Assembly (NCBI RefSeq): GCF_023238445.1
Contig: NZ_CP096658.1
Location: 1,426,001 to 1,490,000, forward strand
Reading direction: 5' to 3'
Length of the DNA: 64,000 nt
From: Halorussus gelatinilyticus
GTDB taxonomy: Archaea > Halobacteriota > Halobacteria > Halobacteriales > Haladaptataceae
In this document: piece after piece, positions 35,967 through 43,751 of the stretch
How the letters are laid out: every line of letters starts with the position of its first letter
Numbering within the stretch: position 1 is the stretch's first letter
Program-made: the position numbers and the translations under genes
The notes under the pieces: generated by a model
Seen by the model: only the letters and a program-made list of their open reading frames with translations
Told to the model about the DNA's origin: nothing
Databases searched by the model: none

Positions 35967-37175
35967 GTGGCAGACACCGAATATTGCAGACGAACAGCAG
36001 TCACCGGACTCTCCGTGTCTCCGACGGACGCCGCACGGCTCCGCGAGTTGGTCGAAGCCTGGAAGCGCGGGTGCCAACTCGCGGTCAACGAGGCGTGGGG
36101 TGTCTGTCACACGAGAAGCGAAGTCCAACAGCTCGCGTACGACCGCCTGCGCGAGGAGACCGACCTCGGAAGTCAGCACGCGGTGTTGGCGACCCACCGA
36201 GCCGCCGAGGCCATCAAGCGCGCTCGCCAGCGCGACGGGGACAAGCCCGAGTTCACCACTCCGACCGTCGCGTTCGACACCAGGACGATGACGGTGTTCG
36301 ACGACCACACCGTCAGTCTCACGACCACCGGCGAGCGCGTCCGGTGCGACCTGAAGCTCTCCGACGACGGCTATCAGTCCCAGTATCTCGACGACGACGA
36401 ATGGGAACCCGCCAAGAGCACTCTCCACTACCGCGACGGCGAGTTCACCTTCCATCTGGGCTTCCGGACGCCCCGGCCCGACATCGACGCGCCGACGGAG
36501 GGCGCGACGGTCCTCGGCGTCGATCTGGGCGTCGATAACCTCGCCGTCACCAGCACCGCGGAGTTCTTCGACGCAGGCGAACTGAACCACCGCCGCGAGG
36601 AGTTCGAGAACGTGCGGGCCTCGCTCGAAGCCACCGGCACCCGGAGTGCGACCCGCACGCTCCGTCAGGCGGGCGAACGCACCGACCGCTCGGTCCGCCA
36701 GCGACTCCACGAAGTCGCCAACGGCATCGTCGCCGAGGCCGAGGAGTACGACTGCCAGCTAATCGCGTTCGGCGAACTGAGCGAGGCCGCGGAACTGCTC
36801 CCGGAGGCCGACCGGTACCACGAGTGGCTCTTCGAGCGACTCCTCTCGTTCGTGGAGTACCGCGCCGCCGAAGCGGGCATCGCGGTCGTGGAGGTCAATC
36901 CGGAGTACACCAGCCAGCGGTGCATGGAATGCGGTTTCACCCACCCGCAGAACCGGAACCTGGAGGAAAACCAGTTCGAGTGTCTGAAGTGCGAGGCGTC
37001 GGCCCACGACGACTACAACGCCGCCAAGAACATCGCGTTCCGGTGCGTGCGGCGCGGTCCGCTCTCGTCTCGGGGTCTCGGCGCGGCGGCGTGTGCCCTC
37101 CAGTCGGGGCTGGTGACGCCCGACGACGGGTTCACGCCCTATGCAGAGCTTTCGGAAGCTCCGCGGTCGGATTAG
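35967..37175 (+). CDS. tnpB: TnpB-like RNA-guided nuclease (IS605/IS1341 type, solo)
   Basis: 402 residues from GTG. An N-terminal OrfB-type domain (about 1-170) precedes the split RuvC nuclease: VLGVDLGVDNLAV with D186, LIAFGELSEA with E270 and HDDYNAAKNIA with D349, so the D-E-D triad is complete. Between the last two is a zinc finger, CMECG and CLKCE (about 315-345). No tnpA (Y1 transposase) is adjacent, as in IS1341-type elements. TnpB proteins cut DNA guided by an RNA from the element's right end. GC content matches the host, suggesting long residence. Confidence 0.93.
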   Translation: MADTEYCRRTAVTGLSVSPTDAARLRELVEAWKRGCQLAVNEAWGVCHTRSEVQQLAYDRLREETDLGSQHAVLATHRAAEAIKRARQRDGDKPEFTTPTVAFDTRTMTVFDDHTVSLTTTGERVRCDLKLSDDGYQSQYLDDDEWEPAKSTLHYRDGEFTFHLGFRTPRPDIDAPTEGATVLGVDLGVDNLAVTSTAEFFDAGELNHRREEFENVRASLEATGTRSATRTLRQAGERTDRSVRQRLHEVANGIVAEAEEYDCQLIAFGELSEAAELLPEADRYHEWLFERLLSFVEYRAAEAGIAVVEVNPEYTSQRCMECGFTHPQNRNLEENQFECLKCEASAHDDYNAAKNIAFRCVRRGPLSSRGLGAAACALQSGLVTPDDGFTPYAELSEAPRSD

Positions 37176-37234
37176 GACGTTTCCGTCTCCGACTTTTCGA
37201 AGATGACACCTCGGTATGCCCGCCGTTTACTGTT

Positions 37235-37306
37235 TGCTCGCTGTTCACGGTCTACTTGCGGTTCGCCGACTGCTTGCGGTTCACCGTCTACCTGCGGCTT
37301 TCACCG
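37235..37306. repeat. Four degenerate tandem 18-bp repeats
   Basis: Units at 37235-37252, 37253-37270, 37271-37288 and 37289-37306, with the shared pattern T(A/G)C(T/C)(T/C)GC(G)GTTCxCCG. They differ from each other at several positions and lie immediately before the second copy of the dispersed repeat. Confidence 0.7.
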
Positions 37307-37404
37307 CTCGCACGGTTCGGGGGACGCGGAGCGTCCCTTGCTACTCGCCAGTCGCGGCACTTCGCGCCGCGCATCGCTCGCGCAGACGACAGCACGCGCC
37401 GACC
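37307..37404. repeat. Dispersed intergenic repeat, copy 2
   Basis: Matches 4418-4514; the 32-nt core is at 37341-37372 (begins CTACTCGCCAGTCGCGGCAC). The 5' flank (CTCGCACGGTT) and 3' flank (CTCGCGCAGACG) are also recognisable in the first copy. Confidence 0.7.
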
Positions 37405-37475
37405 GGAGACACTTCGATAGGCGGTTCTAACATTTCTATTCGCGTCTGAAGAATAGCTATAGTTTTATTTGGGAA

Positions 37476-37483
37476 AAGTATAC
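37476..37483 (+). promoter_or_regulatory. TATA-like element for the four-helix membrane protein
   Basis: AAGTATAC lies 25-32 bp upstream of the GTG at 37508, in an AT-rich stretch; this supports that GTG rather than the TTG at 37469. Confidence 0.45.
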
Positions 37484-37507
37484 GATACTGAAGCGAGACC
37501 TCGATTC

Positions 37508-37897
37508 GTGGCCACGTTCGCACTGACTCGCCTTCCCGCGGCGACGACGCTCGCACTCCTCGCGGGTCTCGCCAACGCGGCGGTCGGACTCCGGGCGGTC
37601 TCTCGGTCCGGTCGAATCGGACCCGTCGGCCTGCTGTGGGGCGGCGTCGGACTGACGGCGACGGTCGCAGTCCCGCTGGTGCTGTTCGCCGATTACTCGC
37701 TGGTGACGCCGTTGGTAACTATAGGCCTCTACGTCTACGGGTTCTACGTCGCGGACCCGCCACCGACGCCCGGCGACTGGTTCGTCGGCTACGTCCTGCT
37801 CTGGCCCGCGCTGGTCGGCGGCGGCGTTCTCCTCGGCGGGGTCGAGTACGCGCTCCGCTCGACGTTCGGCGTCGCACCGCCGGGTCCGGTGGTCTGA
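37508..37897 (+). CDS. Small four-helix membrane protein, unknown
   Basis: 129 residues if translation begins at GTG 37508 (MATFALTRLPAATTLALLAG). About four membrane helices: 10-30, 42-62, 66-85 and 97-118. The loop PPPTPGDWFVG before the last helix is probably at the membrane surface. Nothing identifies a substrate or partner. It is followed 50 bp later by the cupin gene in the same direction. Confidence 0.6.
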   Translation: MATFALTRLPAATTLALLAGLANAAVGLRAVSRSGRIGPVGLLWGGVGLTATVAVPLVLFADYSLVTPLVTIGLYVYGFYVADPPPTPGDWFVGYVLLWPALVGGGVLLGGVEYALRSTFGVAPPGPVV

Positions 37898-37947
37898 TGC
37901 TCGTCGCCCGACGCAACTTTTTACCGCTCACGCGCGTAGGCCCGAGC

Positions 37948-38337
37948 ATGAGTCAGCGACCGAAGCCACTGATTCGCCGGAGCGACGACATCGAGTACGA
38001 AGACGTTGGCGCGGCCGACGGAATGTCCAAGGGTGTCCTGATAGACGAGAGCCGCGGCGCGCCGAACTTCGCCATCCGGCGATTCGAACTCGACCCCGGC
38101 GCGTCCGTGCCCGAACACACCAACGAGGTCGAACACGAGCAGTACGTCCTGTCCGGCGAGTACGTCGTGGGCATCGACGACGAAGAGTACACCGTCAGCG
38201 AAGGCGACTCGCTGTTGATTCCGGCGGGCGTCGTCCACTGGTACCGCAACGAGGGCGACGAACCGGGCGCGTTCATCTGTGCCGTACCGAACGGCGACGA
38301 CGAGATAGAACTGGTAGAAGAAGGGCCGAAGTCGTAG
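37948..38337 (+). CDS. Cupin domain protein
   Basis: 129 residues from ATG (MSQRPKPLIRRSDDIEYEDV). One cupin barrel with both conserved motifs: GASVPEHTNEVEHEQYVLSGEYVV (metal-binding His residues of motif 1) and IPAGVVHWYRNEGDEPG (motif 2 His). Single-domain cupins bind a metal and act as enzymes or as small-molecule sensors; the exact role here cannot be read. The acidic C-terminal tail ends LVEEGPKS. It converges with the 58-residue gene, 3 bp between stops. Confidence 0.85.
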   Translation: MSQRPKPLIRRSDDIEYEDVGAADGMSKGVLIDESRGAPNFAIRRFELDPGASVPEHTNEVEHEQYVLSGEYVVGIDDEEYTVSEGDSLLIPAGVVHWYRNEGDEPGAFICAVPNGDDEIELVEEGPKS

Positions 38338-38340
38338 AAG

Positions 38341-38517
38341 CTATTCGTATTCCGGCAGCGAGACGAGGGCCTGAATGTCAGCGGAAATCCACGCGTCGGT
38401 GTCCGACCGGTCCTGCATTCGGACCGTCGGCTTTCCGCCCGCGTCGTCCTCCTCTATTTCAAGCGTCACTTGTTCGTCGAACCGCTCGGGTAACCGCTTG
38501 TTGTGTCTCCCCCTCAT
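38341..38517 (-). CDS. Small haloarchaeal protein, unknown
   Basis: 58 residues from ATG at 38517 (MRGRHNKRLPERFDEQVTLE). A basic start is followed by alternating strands (VTLEIEEDDAGGKPTVRMQD) and an end with DAWISADIQALVSLPEYE. The W-I-x-x-D near the C-terminus recalls a group of small haloarchaeal proteins of unknown role. A seven-residue longer start (38538) is possible. Divergent from the helicase gene. Confidence 0.6.
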   Translation of the reverse strand: MRGRHNKRLPERFDEQVTLEIEEDDAGGKPTVRMQDRSDTDAWISADIQALVSLPEYE

Positions 38518-38641
38518 AGTTGGTCGGTCTGTGCGCATCCGGCGCTTACCACGAGATGGCCTTTGTTATTTGCCGGTTGCCGAATCGGTATTCCGAGGAT
38601 AACGGTTTGACGCGTCGGTTATCGTCGGATTACCGTCCGGT

Positions 38642-40819
38642 ATGGTCGCATTTCCTCCGATTCGGCGGTTTCTGACGCGCGATTCCGACGCCGATAGCCG
38701 CCCGCATGCCGTCCGTACTCACAGTTCCGAACCGCTCAAATACCGCGAGCTACTATCGACGAACGTGTCGAAGCAGGTCCCGCAGGTAGACGCGCTGTTC
38801 CTCCACGAGTCGTCCGGCGACTACGTCGCGGTCGTGAACCGAGACGACGAGCGCGTCTTCCAAGCGAAACTCGAACTCAAGGAGACGAACGCCGGTCCGC
38901 GGCCCGGCAAGTTCCGCGTCAAGCGCGGCACCAGCGAAGAGCCGCGCAGCCCCGACCAGTTCGTGGAGATAGCGCGCAGAGCCGACCGCATCCGCATCTC
39001 CCAGCAGACCTCGAAGGGGGCCCGCGAGGAGTTACAGGAGATGCTCGACGCCTACCAACTCGACGCCAAGGCGGTCCGCACCTGCCGGTTCTGCGCGTCG
39101 AGCGGCCACTACTCGCCCATCACGAGCGAGACCGCGGTCGATACCGGCGACGAGTACATCTGCCCCGACTGCGCGAAAGGGGAGTTGGAGCGCGAACTCT
39201 CGTTCCAAGGCGACATGACGCGCGAAGCTCAGGACCGGCTGGAGGACCTTCTACTGGAAGTCCAAGACCTCGAACGCATCACCAACCTGCTCAAGGGGCA
39301 ACTCGACCCCGACCTCACGAAGTTCGACGAGATAAGCGCGAACGTCGAGGACGTGGACAACATTCGGGTCGATTCGCTCGGTCTCCATCCGGGCGTCCAG
39401 AACCTGCTCGAATCGCGGTTCGAGGAACTGCTCCCGGTCCAGAGCCTCGCGGTCGAGAACGGCCTGCTCGACGGCGAGGACCAGCTCGTCGTGAGTGCCA
39501 CCGCGACCGGCAAGACGCTGGTCGGCGAGATGACCGGCATCGACCGCGTGCTGAACGGGCAGGGCAAGATGCTGTTTCTCGTCCCGCTGGTCGCGCTCGC
39601 CAACCAGAAGCACGAGGACTTCGAGGAGGAGTACGGCGATTTGGTGGACGTGACCATCCGGGTCGGCGCGAGCCGCGTCCGGGACGACGGCCACGCCTTC
39701 GATCCGAACGCCGACGTCATCGTCGGCACCTACGAGGGCATCGACCACGCGCTCCGGACCGGCCGCGACTTGGGCGACATCGGGACCGTCGTCATCGACG
39801 AGGTCCACACCCTCAAAGAGCAGGACCGGGGCCACCGCCTCGACGGTCTCATCGCGCGGCTCAAACACTACTGCGAGAAACGCGCGAGCCAGCGCCACGA
39901 CTACGGCGGCGCGCAGTGGGTCTACCTCTCGGCGACGGTTGGCAACCCCTCCAGTCTCGCGGAATCGCTCGAAGCCAACCTCGTGGAGTTCGAGGAGCGC
40001 CCCGTCCCGCTGGAGCGCCACGTCACCTTCGCCGACGGCAAAGAGAAGCCCGACATCGAGAACAAACTCGTCAGGCGCGAGTACGACACCAAGTCCTCGC
40101 AGGGGTACCGCGGCCAGACCATCATCTTCACCAACTCCCGGCGGCGGTGTCACGAGATTTCCCGCCAGTTGGAGTACAGCTCCGCGCCGTACCACGCCGG
40201 ACTCGACTACGGCCGCCGGAAGAAGGTCGAACGCATGTTCGCCGACCAGGACCTCGCGGCGGTCGTCACGACCGCCGCGCTCGCGGCCGGGGTGGACTTC
40301 CCGGCCTCGCAGGTCATCTTCGACACGCTCGCGATGGGCATCGAGTGGCTCTCCGTGCAGGAGTTCCACCAGATGCTCGGGCGGGCGGGTCGCCCGGACT
40401 ACCACGACCGCGGGAAGGTCTACGTCCTCGTGGAACCGGACACGAGCTACCACAACAGCATGGAGATGACCGAGGACGAGGTGGCGTTCAAACTGCTCAA
40501 GGGCGAGATGGAGAACGTCCAGACGCTCTACGACGAGAGCTCCGCGGTCGAGGAGACGCTGGCGAACATCACCGTCGGCGGCGCGGAGGCCAAGCGCCTC
40601 GGCGACCGAATGATCGGCGAGATTCCGACCAAGCACGCGCTCGGGAAACTGCTCGAATACGGCTTCATCGACGGTCTCGAACCGACCGACCTCGGCCGGG
40701 TCGTCACGACCCACTTCCTCGCGCCGGACGAGGCGTTCAAGATTCTCGACGGGGTGCGCAAGGACCACCACCCCTTCGAAATCGTCGCCGAACTCGAACT
40801 CCACGGCGAAGACGAGTGA
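38642..40819 (+). CDS. Ski2-like DEAD/DEAH helicase with N-terminal zinc-ribbon region
   Basis: 725 residues. An N-terminal part (about 1-240) contains CRFCASSGHY and CPDC, a four-cysteine zinc ribbon. The helicase core follows: VVSATATGKTLVGEM (Walker A, about 285), VIDEVHTLKEQD (DEVH box), YLSATVGN, then domain 2 with VTTAALAAGVDFPASQVIFDTL and FHQMLGRAGRPDYHDRG (motif VI), as in the Hel308/Ski2 superfamily. A C-terminal helical part completes it. The N-terminal region resembles the haloarchaeal DUF5814 as I recall. Probably acts on replication-repair or RNA substrates. Confidence 0.9.
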   Translation: MVAFPPIRRFLTRDSDADSRPHAVRTHSSEPLKYRELLSTNVSKQVPQVDALFLHESSGDYVAVVNRDDERVFQAKLELKETNAGPRPGKFRVKRGTSEEPRSPDQFVEIARRADRIRISQQTSKGAREELQEMLDAYQLDAKAVRTCRFCASSGHYSPITSETAVDTGDEYICPDCAKGELERELSFQGDMTREAQDRLEDLLLEVQDLERITNLLKGQLDPDLTKFDEISANVEDVDNIRVDSLGLHPGVQNLLESRFEELLPVQSLAVENGLLDGEDQLVVSATATGKTLVGEMTGIDRVLNGQGKMLFLVPLVALANQKHEDFEEEYGDLVDVTIRVGASRVRDDGHAFDPNADVIVGTYEGIDHALRTGRDLGDIGTVVIDEVHTLKEQDRGHRLDGLIARLKHYCEKRASQRHDYGGAQWVYLSATVGNPSSLAESLEANLVEFEERPVPLERHVTFADGKEKPDIENKLVRREYDTKSSQGYRGQTIIFTNSRRRCHEISRQLEYSSAPYHAGLDYGRRKKVERMFADQDLAAVVTTAALAAGVDFPASQVIFDTLAMGIEWLSVQEFHQMLGRAGRPDYHDRGKVYVLVEPDTSYHNSMEMTEDEVAFKLLKGEMENVQTLYDESSAVEETLANITVGGAEAKRLGDRMIGEIPTKHALGKLLEYGFIDGLEPTDLGRVVTTHFLAPDEAFKILDGVRKDHHPFEIVAELELHGEDE

Positions 40820-40946
40820 CGAACCGGCCGCCCGGCGATTTACTTTCGTCGAACTCGAACCGACGCGATATCCGGCGTTCGACGGCCGACACGCCCTTTG
40901 CAGACGATCCTATCGCTTGACCTTCGTCTGACGCTCGTCTGCTGGG

Positions 40947-40954
40947 ATTTAATA
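40947..40954 (+). promoter_or_regulatory. TATA box of the HalOD1 gene
   Basis: ATTTAATA lies 26-33 bp upstream of the ATG at 40980. Confidence 0.55.
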
Positions 40955-40979
40955 GGGCGCTCTCTCGAAGACCGTCTCG

Positions 40980-41270
40980 ATGGCGACAGCAGACGGCAAT
41001 GGTCCCTCTCGCGGGGGAGTCCCGATATACGAGACGCGTCACGACGGGGACGCGTCGCTGAGTCAGACGATTATCGAAGCGGTCGCTTCGGCCGAGGGGG
41101 TGGACCCGACCGACCGCGACCTGAAACTCTACGAGGCCGTAGACCTCGAAGCGCTCGACACGCTGTTCGAGCGCCGGTCGTCGGACGACCACTGGCAGTT
41201 CGAGTTCGCTATCGACGGCTTTCTGGTCGTCGTCACCGGCAGCGGCCACGTCTCGGTCTGGGACTCCTGA
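40980..41270 (+). CDS. HalOD1 output-domain protein
   Basis: 96 residues. IYETRHDGDASLSQTIIEAVASAEGVDP, then LYEAVDLEALDTLFERR and FEFAIDGFLVVVTGSGHVSVWD is the HalOD1 pattern (PF18545), the standalone output module found in haloarchaeal two-component systems. Such single-domain proteins are numerous in haloarchaea; their partner kinases are usually encoded elsewhere. None is visible in this window. A TATA box sits at the right distance. Confidence 0.88.
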   Translation: MATADGNGPSRGGVPIYETRHDGDASLSQTIIEAVASAEGVDPTDRDLKLYEAVDLEALDTLFERRSSDDHWQFEFAIDGFLVVVTGSGHVSVWDS

Positions 41271-41310
41271 CCGTCGGCCGGCGAGTCGTGGCCGGCGGTC
41301 GCCGTCGCTG

Positions 41311-41415
41311 TGCAGTCCACATTACTCTCTCTGCAGTCCACATCACTCTCCACCAGCCCACACCACTCCCCACGCAGTTCACACCACTCTCCACACAGTC
41401 CGCACCATTTTTCCT
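41311..41415. repeat. Five tandem 20-21 bp repeats
   Basis: Repeated CAGTCCAC-type units begin at 41313, 41334, 41354, 41375 and 41396; consensus CAGTCCACACCACTCTCCAC. The array is pyrimidine-rich and lies directly upstream of the SLC13-type transporter start. Confidence 0.85.
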
Positions 41416-41437
41416 CTCGCCGTGAGATGTATTCGAC

Positions 41438-43273
41438 GTGGTAGTCTCGCTGACGCCGAGCATCGTCGTCGTGTTCCTCGTCGTCCTCGCGGCGCTGGTG
41501 CTGTTTGCGACCGAACCGGTCCCCATCGACATCACGGCCATCGGCATCATGGTCGCGCTGATGGTGCTGGAACCGTGGACCGAGGTCTCGCCCGCCGAGG
41601 GCGTCTCCGGGTTCGCTAGCTCCGCGACCGTCACCGTGCTGGCGATGTTCATCCTGAGCTACGGCGTCCAGCGGACCGGCGCGGTCCAGATTCTCGGCCG
41701 GAAGATAGCGGCGTTCACGAAGGACGACGAGAACCGACAGCTCGGCGCGACCATCGGCGTCGTCGGCTCCATCTCGGGGTTCATCAACAACACCGCCGCG
41801 GTCGCCATTCTGATGCCGATGGTGACCGATCTCGCCCACGAGGGCAAGACCTCGCCGTCGAAACTCCTGCTCCCGCTGTCGTACGCCTCGATGTTCGGCG
41901 GCACGCTCACGCTCATCGGCACCTCGACCAACATCCTCGCCAGCGACCTCGCGGCGCGACTCGGCGAGCAGAACCCCGAGGCGTTCTCCGAACTCCACGC
42001 CTTCTCGATGTTCGAGTTCACCGGGCTCGGAATCATCGTCTCCGTCGTCGGCGCGGCGTACCTCATGACGGTCGGCCGGTGGCTCACTCCCGCGCGCATC
42101 CCCGTCCGCGAGGACCTCACCGAGGAGTTCGAGTTGGAGGAGTACCTGACCGAAGTGGTCGTCACCGACGACTCGCCGCTAATCGGCCGGACGGTCGCCG
42201 ACGCGATCGCGGACACCGACCTCGACGTGGACCTCGTGCAACTCGTCCGCGAGGGCCAGACGTTCGTGGAACCGCTCGGCCCGAAGGAGATTCAGGTCGG
42301 CGACATCTTCGCGCTCCGGACCGACCGCGAGACGCTCGTCGGTCTCATCGACGCCGAGGGACTCCGACTCCTGCCCGACGTGAGCGTGGACGAGGAGGAA
42401 CTGGAGGGCGACGGTGCCGACCAGAGCCTCGTGGAGGTCGTAATCGCGCCCCGGTCGTCGCTGGTCGGCGAGACGCTCGCCACCGCGAACTTCCGGGACC
42501 GCTACGACGCGACCGTGCTGGCCCTGCGTCGCGGCCCGGAGTACATCCGCAAGCGCATGGACCACGCCGAGTTGCAGGTCGGCGACACCCTGCTCGTGCA
42601 GGCGACCCCCGACAGCATCTCGCGGCTGAACGTCAACCGCGACTTCATCGTCGCCCAGGAGATAGAGCGCCCGGACTACCGCGAGTCGAAGATTCCGCTG
42701 GCTATCGGCATCGTCGCGGCCGTGGTCACGGTGGCCGCCCTCGACGTGCTTCCCATCATGGTCTCGGCGCTGGCCGGCGCGCTGGTGATGGTCCTGACGG
42801 GCGTCCTCAAACCGCCGGAGGTCTACGACGCGGTGGAGTGGGACGTCATCTTCCTGCTGGCGGGAGTCATCCCGCTGGGCATCGCCATGGAGCAGACCGG
42901 CGCGGCCGACCTCATCGCTGACCTGCTCGTGGCGTCGGCCAACTTCCTGCCTCCCATCGCAGTGCTGGGCCTGTTCTACGTCGTGACCGCGATACTGACC
43001 AACATCGTCAGCAACAACGCCAGCGTCGTGTTGATGATTCCGGTCGCGGCCGAGGCCGCAAACCAACTCGGTGCCGACGCCTTCGCGTTCGTGCTGGCGG
43101 TCACCTTCGCGGCGTCGACGGCGTTCATGACGCCGGTGGGCTACCAGACGAACCTCTTCGTCTACGGTCCCGGCGGCTACAAGTTCACCGACTACGTCCG
43201 GGTCGGCGCGCCCCTCCAACTCCTGTTCGCGGTGGCGACGACGCTCGGCATCGCGGCGATTTGGGGCGTGTGA
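41438..43273 (+). CDS. SLC13/DASS-type permease with two TrkA-C domains
   Basis: 611 residues from GTG (MVVSLTPSIVVVFLVVLAAL). About ten or eleven membrane helices in two halves (about 5-215 and 400-611) flank two cytoplasmic TrkA-C domains (about 225-305 and 320-400: EVVVTDDSPLIGRTVADAI, EVVIAPRSSLVGETLATANF). The permease halves contain the substrate signatures SGFINNTAAVAILMPM and LTNIVSNNASVVLMIP (SNNA/NNTA). These transporters carry dicarboxylates, sulfate or other anions with sodium. The tandem repeats lie in its leader region. Confidence 0.9.
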   Translation: MVVSLTPSIVVVFLVVLAALVLFATEPVPIDITAIGIMVALMVLEPWTEVSPAEGVSGFASSATVTVLAMFILSYGVQRTGAVQILGRKIAAFTKDDENRQLGATIGVVGSISGFINNTAAVAILMPMVTDLAHEGKTSPSKLLLPLSYASMFGGTLTLIGTSTNILASDLAARLGEQNPEAFSELHAFSMFEFTGLGIIVSVVGAAYLMTVGRWLTPARIPVREDLTEEFELEEYLTEVVVTDDSPLIGRTVADAIADTDLDVDLVQLVREGQTFVEPLGPKEIQVGDIFALRTDRETLVGLIDAEGLRLLPDVSVDEEELEGDGADQSLVEVVIAPRSSLVGETLATANFRDRYDATVLALRRGPEYIRKRMDHAELQVGDTLLVQATPDSISRLNVNRDFIVAQEIERPDYRESKIPLAIGIVAAVVTVAALDVLPIMVSALAGALVMVLTGVLKPPEVYDAVEWDVIFLLAGVIPLGIAMEQTGAADLIADLLVASANFLPPIAVLGLFYVVTAILTNIVSNNASVVLMIPVAAEAANQLGADAFAFVLAVTFAASTAFMTPVGYQTNLFVYGPGGYKFTDYVRVGAPLQLLFAVATTLGIAAIWGV

Positions 43274-43311
43274 CCCCGTCGAGTCGCACGCCAGTCGCCG
43301 CAAACGGAACC

Positions 43312-43320
43312 CTTTATGTA
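43312..43320 (+). promoter_or_regulatory. TATA box of tRNA-Pro
   Basis: CTTTATGTA lies 25-33 bp upstream of the tRNA 5' end. Confidence 0.6.
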
Positions 43321-43344
43321 GACTGCGACGCTAGCGTGAGTCGC

Positions 43345-43417
43345 GGGACCGTGGGGTAGCTTGGTATCCTTTCGGCCTTGGGTGCCGATAACCCCGGTTC
43401 GAATCCGGGCGGTCCCA
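43345..43417 (+). tRNA. tRNA-Pro (TGG anticodon)
   Basis: Acceptor GGGACCG/CGGTCCC is fully paired with discriminator A43417. The anticodon stem is TCGGC/GCCGA with loop CTTGGGT, giving TGG. The T arm contains GGTTCGAATCC. No intron; CCA not encoded. Confidence 0.95.
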
Positions 43418-43431
43418 TACTGTATAAAAGT

Positions 43432-43455
43432 AAACCGGCGCGTTTTGCCGGTTTT
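43432..43455 (+). terminator. Terminator hairpin after tRNA-Pro
   Basis: A perfect 8-bp stem, AAACCGGC (43432-43439) with GCCGGTTT (43447-43454), loop of 7 nt, followed by a T; the 3' side ends in TTTT. It lies 15 bp after the tRNA. Confidence 0.6.
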
Positions 43456-43751
43456 CGACATCCCCAGATAGCCCCGCGTATCGGGGGTTCCTCTCGGCCC
43501 CCGAGTCGGACTACGAAGAAACCGAAGTCACGGATGGGCTTCCCCTCGACGTCGAAGTTCTCAACCGACAGCAGTTCGAGGACAACTCGGTACACGCCGA
43601 TGTCCTCCTCGACCACGGCGACGGGCCGACGCTGGTGGCCGAGGATATCGAGGAGTGCCCGCACCACAGGCGTTCGGCGGTTTCGCGCCCGCTTCACTTT
43701 CAGCGCGCTTTACGAACCTTCTTACCGGAGGAGGAACTACGAATTGGCTGA
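43456..43751 (+). pseudogene. Gene remnant between tRNA-Pro and mcm
   Basis: A stop-free frame ends at TGA 43749-43751, directly before the mcm ATG, but has no ATG, GTG or TTG near its beginning. Its product (e.g. YRGFLSAPESDYEETEVTDG, then LPLDVEVLNRQQFEDNSVHA, then DVLLDHGDGPTLVAEDIEE) is acidic and protein-like; the last 25 residues are basic and are not. This looks like a truncated haloarchaeal gene whose 5' part was lost at the tRNA. Family not recognised. Confidence 0.4.

Larger units (their letters stand above)
37176..37507. other. 332-bp intergenic region after tnpB, repeat-rich
   Basis: No gene is supported. It holds the 18-bp tandem array (37235-37306), the dispersed repeat (37307-37404) and, at the right end, the promoter of the next gene. 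The TnpB right end and guide RNA would be expected in the first part of this region, but I cannot mark their limits. Confidence 0.5.

Noticed and set aside
37203-37430. Open frames over the tandem repeats after tnpB
   Set aside because: The apparent repeated peptide (CGSPT/CGSPS) only reflects the 18-bp DNA repeat; codon usage is not haloarchaeal.
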